NCBI GenBank assembly: GCA_029288095.1
Contig: JARFPW010000104.1
Coordinates: 1 to 16,891 of the forward strand
Length of the DNA: 16,891 nucleotides
Origin: Gemmatimonadota bacterium
GTDB taxonomy: Bacteria; Gemmatimonadota; Gemmatimonadetes; Palauibacterales; Palauibacteraceae
Direction of reading: 5' to 3'
The notes under the pieces are model-generated. The model ran no database searches and was not told the DNA's origin. It saw only the letters and a list, made by a program, of their open reading frames with translations. Positions within the stretch are counted from its first letter, which is position 1, and each line of letters starts with the position of its first letter. Positions 14,535 through 16,891 of this stretch are shown here, in pieces. Made by a program: the position numbers and the translations under genes.

Positions 14535-15535
14535 CGCAAGTTACGAAATCTGCAGCGGAACTGGATCAGGAGGCCGAACGGCTGGCGGAGGCCGGGACCT
14601 TCGTATCCGACGTACGGGCCGCGGTCGCCCAGCGGGTCGTGGGACAGGACACAATGGTACAGCGGTTGATCGTGGGTCTGCTGTCGGGTGGTCACGTCCT
14701 GCTCGAAGGCGTTCCTGGGCTGGCCAAGACGCTGGCCGTCCGCACCCTGGCCGACGCGATCGACACGACGTTCCGCCGCATTCAGTTCACGCCCGACCTC
14801 CTGCCCGCCGACCTGATCGGCACGCTGATCTGGGAAGAGACACAACGGCGGTTCGTTCCGAAGAAGGGTCCGATCTTCGCCAACCTGGTGCTGGCGGACG
14901 AGATCAATCGGGCCCCGGCCAAGGTTCAGTCCGCTCTGCTGGAGGCGATGCAGGAGCGGCAGGTTACCATCGGCGAGGAGAGCCATCGGGTGCCGATACC
15001 GTTCCTCGTGCTGGCTACGCAGAACCCGATCGAACACGAGGGCACGTATCCGCTGCCGGAGGCCCAGGTCGACCGGTTCATGCTTAAGATCCGGGTGGAC
15101 TATCCGGACCGCGAAGAGGAGCGCGAAATCCTGCGCCGCGTGGTCACGGATGACGTCGAGCCGTTGTCGCCCGTAGCTTCGCCCGAGCAGATCCTCGCCG
15201 CACGCGCTCTGCTGCCCTCCGTGCGCGTCGATCCGCGGGTCGAGGAGTACATCCTCGACCTGGTACGGGCTACGCGAGAGGCTGCGATCTACGATGAGGA
15301 ACTCGCGGGCTGGATCGACATCGGGGCCTCACCCCGGGCGACGATCTACCTGGCCAGGGCCGCCCGGGCGCAGGCGTTCATCGAGGGCCGTCCGTTCGTG
15401 ATACCGGAGGACATCGGACGCCTCGCCCTGGACGTGCTGAGGCATCGGGTCGTGATGACGTTCGAAGCCGAGGCGGAGGAAGTAACACCCGACCAGGTCA
15501 TCGAGCGCCTTCTCGACATCGTCCCCATTCCGTAG
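14531..15535 (+). CDS. MoxR-family AAA+ ATPase
   Basis: A cytosolic MoxR-type AAA+ ATPase thought to act as a chaperone that activates or assembles partner proteins carrying VWA or DUF58 domains. Walker A is GVPGLAKT (60-67), Walker B LVLADE (119-124), sensor 1 ATQNP (162-166) and the sensor 2 region lies at GASPRA, about residue 264, in the C-terminal lid. The MoxR-type blocks RIQFTPDLLPADLIG (83-97) and EGTYPLPEAQVDRFM (170-184) are intact; 334 residues is the usual size. ATG overlaps the previous stop (ATGA). The DUF58 gene 10 bases downstream is the standard partner, and in many bacteria further VWA/Bat genes follow, which the chimeric join here removes from view. Confidence 0.93.
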   Translation: MTQVTKSAAELDQEAERLAEAGTFVSDVRAAVAQRVVGQDTMVQRLIVGLLSGGHVLLEGVPGLAKTLAVRTLADAIDTTFRRIQFTPDLLPADLIGTLIWEETQRRFVPKKGPIFANLVLADEINRAPAKVQSALLEAMQERQVTIGEESHRVPIPFLVLATQNPIEHEGTYPLPEAQVDRFMLKIRVDYPDREEEREILRRVVTDDVEPLSPVASPEQILAARALLPSVRVDPRVEEYILDLVRATREAAIYDEELAGWIDIGASPRATIYLARAARAQAFIEGRPFVIPEDIGRLALDVLRHRVVMTFEAEAEEVTPDQVIERLLDIVPIP

Positions 15536-15545
15536 CAGGCCGCTC

Positions 15546-16328
15546 ATGGGGTTCGCCCTGTTCCGGGGACGCCGGCCTCCCGACCCGCCTACCACCCGGG
15601 AAGTCGGTAATCTCGTTCGCAGGTTGGAGATCAGGGCCCGCCGCCTGATGGAGAACAGGGCGCTCGGGGCCTACGACGCCGTGTTTCGGGGCCACGGGAT
15701 CGAGTTCGCCGAGGTCAGGGAATACGAGCCGGGTGACCCATTCAACGCGATCGACTGGAAGGTCACGGCCCGCGTCGGGCGACCGTTCGTCAAGCGCTTC
15801 GTCGAAGAGCGGGAACTCAACGTCCTGCTCGCAGTGGACGTCTCGGGGTCCACTGAGTTCGGGACGCGCGGACGAACGAAGAAGGACCTGGCCACGGAAG
15901 TGGCGGCCCTTCTCGGACTCGCCGCGACCCGCAACAACGACAGGGTAGGCCTGTTGCTGTTCAGCGATGTGGTCGAGTCCTACGTCCGTCCTCGTCGCGG
16001 TCGGCAACGACTGCGGCACCTGCTGCACGAACTCGTCAGTCATCGGCCGTCGCGGCCCGGAACCGACCTGGGCCTGGCGTTGCGCACCGCCGGTCGCGTG
16101 CTGAAGACGCGATCGCTGGTGTTCCTGTTGTCGGACTTCCGGGACGGCGGATTCCGCCGCGACCTGACGGCGCTGTCTCGGAGACACGACGTGGTGGGCT
16201 TCCATCTCTCCGCGCTCGTCACGATGGAAACGATGAGCTGCTTCAAGCATCAGTTCAAACCCTCAACAAGTCCTCAAAAAAAATTGGGTCAGACACGCTT
16301 GACCCTAATGGTATCAACGTTGAAATGA
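15546..16328 (+). CDS. DUF58 domain protein (VWA-like), C-terminus replaced by foreign sequence
   Basis: The MoxR partner family: a DUF58/VWA-like protein expected to be cytosolic or membrane-associated. The opening block GHGIEFAEVREYEPGD (49-64), IDWKVTARVGRPFVKRF (69-85), the MIDAS-like DVSGS (98-102) and the late strand SLVFLLSDFRDGG (190-202) are conserved and in order. The family sequence runs to about residue 222 (HDVVGFHLS). Residues from ~225 on (TMETMSCFKHQFKPS...) are polar, Lys/Ser/Thr-rich and unlike any DUF58 end, and the nucleotides become AT-rich at the same place, about 16,210-16,225. I conclude that the true gene continues elsewhere and that the last ~35 codons are read through a chimeric join; the 260-residue length is coincidental. 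Confidence 0.85.
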   Translation: MGFALFRGRRPPDPPTTREVGNLVRRLEIRARRLMENRALGAYDAVFRGHGIEFAEVREYEPGDPFNAIDWKVTARVGRPFVKRFVEERELNVLLAVDVSGSTEFGTRGRTKKDLATEVAALLGLAATRNNDRVGLLLFSDVVESYVRPRRGRQRLRHLLHELVSHRPSRPGTDLGLALRTAGRVLKTRSLVFLLSDFRDGGFRRDLTALSRRHDVVGFHLSALVTMETMSCFKHQFKPSTSPQKKLGQTRLTLMVSTLK

Positions 16329-16480
16329 ATCACTACTACCCGGACAGGTTGGCTTGATTGGGCCAAAGAAGGAACAACTGAAGATGTTATGGAATTGGAC
16401 GAGACTCCCGAGATGTTATTACGGGCCCGGGGTACTAGGACTCACGACAGCTTTGTGACTTAAGGTACATTTTTAGAAAC
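16220..16480. other. Foreign AT-richer segment without a confident gene
   Basis: Sequence after the join differs from the preceding 16 kb in base composition, with an eight-A run at 16276-16283. Plus-strand frame 2 (from 16223) reads openly for 44 codons to a TGA at 16355-16357 with unremarkable composition, so it may be the 3' end of a gene of the donor genome, but I recognise nothing. From 16358 to 16480 I see nothing. Confidence 0.55.
16286..16305. repeat. GGGTCA/TGACCC inverted repeat in the foreign tail
   Basis: GGGTCA (16286-16291) and TGACCC (16300-16305) flank an eight-base centre, directly after an A-run and TT. From memory, similar GGGTCAGA...TGACCC stretches occur beside REP-associated (Y1/RAYT) transposase genes in gammaproteobacteria, but no transposase is visible here, so the assignment is weak. 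Confidence 0.35.
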
Positions 16481-16873
16481 TTACGCCAAAAACAGACGCA
16501 TTTGTGGCACCGGATACTGTCCATCCACACCGCGAACTTCCTCGAGTTCGAATCTAAGCCGACCCTGACTCAGCAGCGACTCCAACAGCTGATTGGCAAC
16601 AACAGCGCCCATAGTGGCTTTATTCTGCGGGAAGAGCGGATCTAATGCTTCAGTTGCGGCTTCAATCCAGCTGCATCCAGGGTGCTCGGAGACATAGCCA
16701 AGAAATGCCTGCTCCGTTCCCGCAGGTATAGAGAAATCAAAGCGAGGCTCATCATCCCACAGCCGAGTAGTCTCCATCTGCGCCTCCTCTACTCGTACGA
16801 AGCTGTTGGCCGGAATCTCGGCAATCCAATCGAGACCGTCAGGCAGCGCCATGCGGGAAGTTGCAAGATACAC
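16481..16873 (-). CDS. Unrecognised protein, N-terminus cut by the contig end
   Basis: The genuine coding part of this frame is about 130 residues, ending with TAA at 16481 and running off the right end at 16873. The first five residues of the apparent ORF (MYKRQ, from a GTG at 16888) are encoded by sequencing adapter and must be removed. What remains is soluble and acidic, with WIAEIPANSF near the start, a middle GYVSEHPGCSW and a C-terminal helix-rich part (LFPQNKATMGAVVANQLLES) that could be a small winged-helix domain. I do not recognise a family. Codon use and base composition differ from the rest of the window, so it belongs to the contaminating or wrongly joined genome. Confidence 0.55.
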   Translation of the reverse strand: MYLATSRMALPDGLDWIAEIPANSFVRVEEAQMETTRLWDDEPRFDFSIPAGTEQAFLGYVSEHPGCSWIEAATEALDPLFPQNKATMGAVVANQLLESLLSQGRLRFELEEVRGVDGQYPVPQMRLFLA

Positions 16874-16891
16874 CTGTCTCTTATACACATC
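16874..16891. other. Nextera/Tn5 mosaic-end adapter remnant
   Basis: The last 18 bases, CTGTCTCTTATACACATC, are identical to the first 18 of the 19-base Tn5 mosaic-end sequence used in tagmentation libraries. This is library adapter, not genomic DNA. Read on the minus strand it produces the well-known artefactual MYKRQ/MCIRDR starts. Confidence 0.97.

Noticed and set aside
13967..15037. A 356-residue minus-strand frame opposite the SDR-like and moxR genes
   Set aside because: Antisense to conserved coding sequence on both sides, with no domain and Ser/Arg-rich composition.
16209..16328. A novel C-terminal domain on the DUF58 protein
   Set aside because: The change coincides with a shift in base composition and an adapter-terminated contig end, so a chimera is the simpler explanation.

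Overview
The first ~16.2 kb is high-GC, gene-dense bacterial chromosome made almost entirely of core genes, many joined by 4-base ATGA/GTGA stop-start overlaps. The gene set (heme A synthase, a PyrR-PyrB-PyrC cluster with a one-metal-bridging-Asp type dihydroorotase, an NhaC antiporter with a large periplasmic N-terminus, ScpA-ScpB-RluB followed by a large SDR-like protein and MoxR-DUF58) fits an aerobic, free-living or marine bacterium of a Gemmatimonadota-like lineage. That placement is inferred from gene content and protein flavour only and is not secure.

Layout. (1) 254-2481: heme A synthase (+) converges on a thiolase (-), their stop codons sharing one CTAG. (2) 2610-4540: gltX and tadA (+), overlapping by 4 bases, a small translation module. 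(3) 4553-6517: NhaC-family Na+/H+ antiporter (-), converging on tadA. (4) 6518-6729: divergent control region with a good sigma70-type promoter for the pyr genes, a hairpin that can cover the pyrR ribosome binding site, and an 8-bp inverted repeat. (5) 6730-10332: pyrR, pyrB, pyrC and an unrecognised acidic coiled-coil gene, each overlapping the next by 4 bases: pyrimidine synthesis with its own regulator. (6) A GC-rich hairpin ends this operon and also faces rpsT (S20), which is on the minus strand and has a clear promoter. (7) 10735-16.2 kb: scpA, scpB, rluB, an SDR-like 552-aa protein, moxR and a DUF58 gene, all plus strand with gaps of 10 bases or less, so probably one transcript linking chromosome condensation, rRNA modification and a MoxR/VWA-like module.

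The last ~670 bases do not belong to the same genome. The DUF58 reading frame loses its family sequence near 16,210-16,225, base composition becomes visibly more AT-rich, and the window ends with 18 bases of the Tn5/Nextera mosaic-end adapter. The terminal minus-strand ORF therefore begins with adapter-encoded residues (MYKRQ). This looks like a chimeric contig end, not a biological fusion.

I did not find a new defence, mobile or secretion system, CRISPR array, tRNA or rRNA. The most worthwhile uncharacterised items are the 552-aa SDR-like protein tied to moxR, the coiled-coil protein tied to pyrC, and the putative regulatory structures upstream of pyrR and rpsT.
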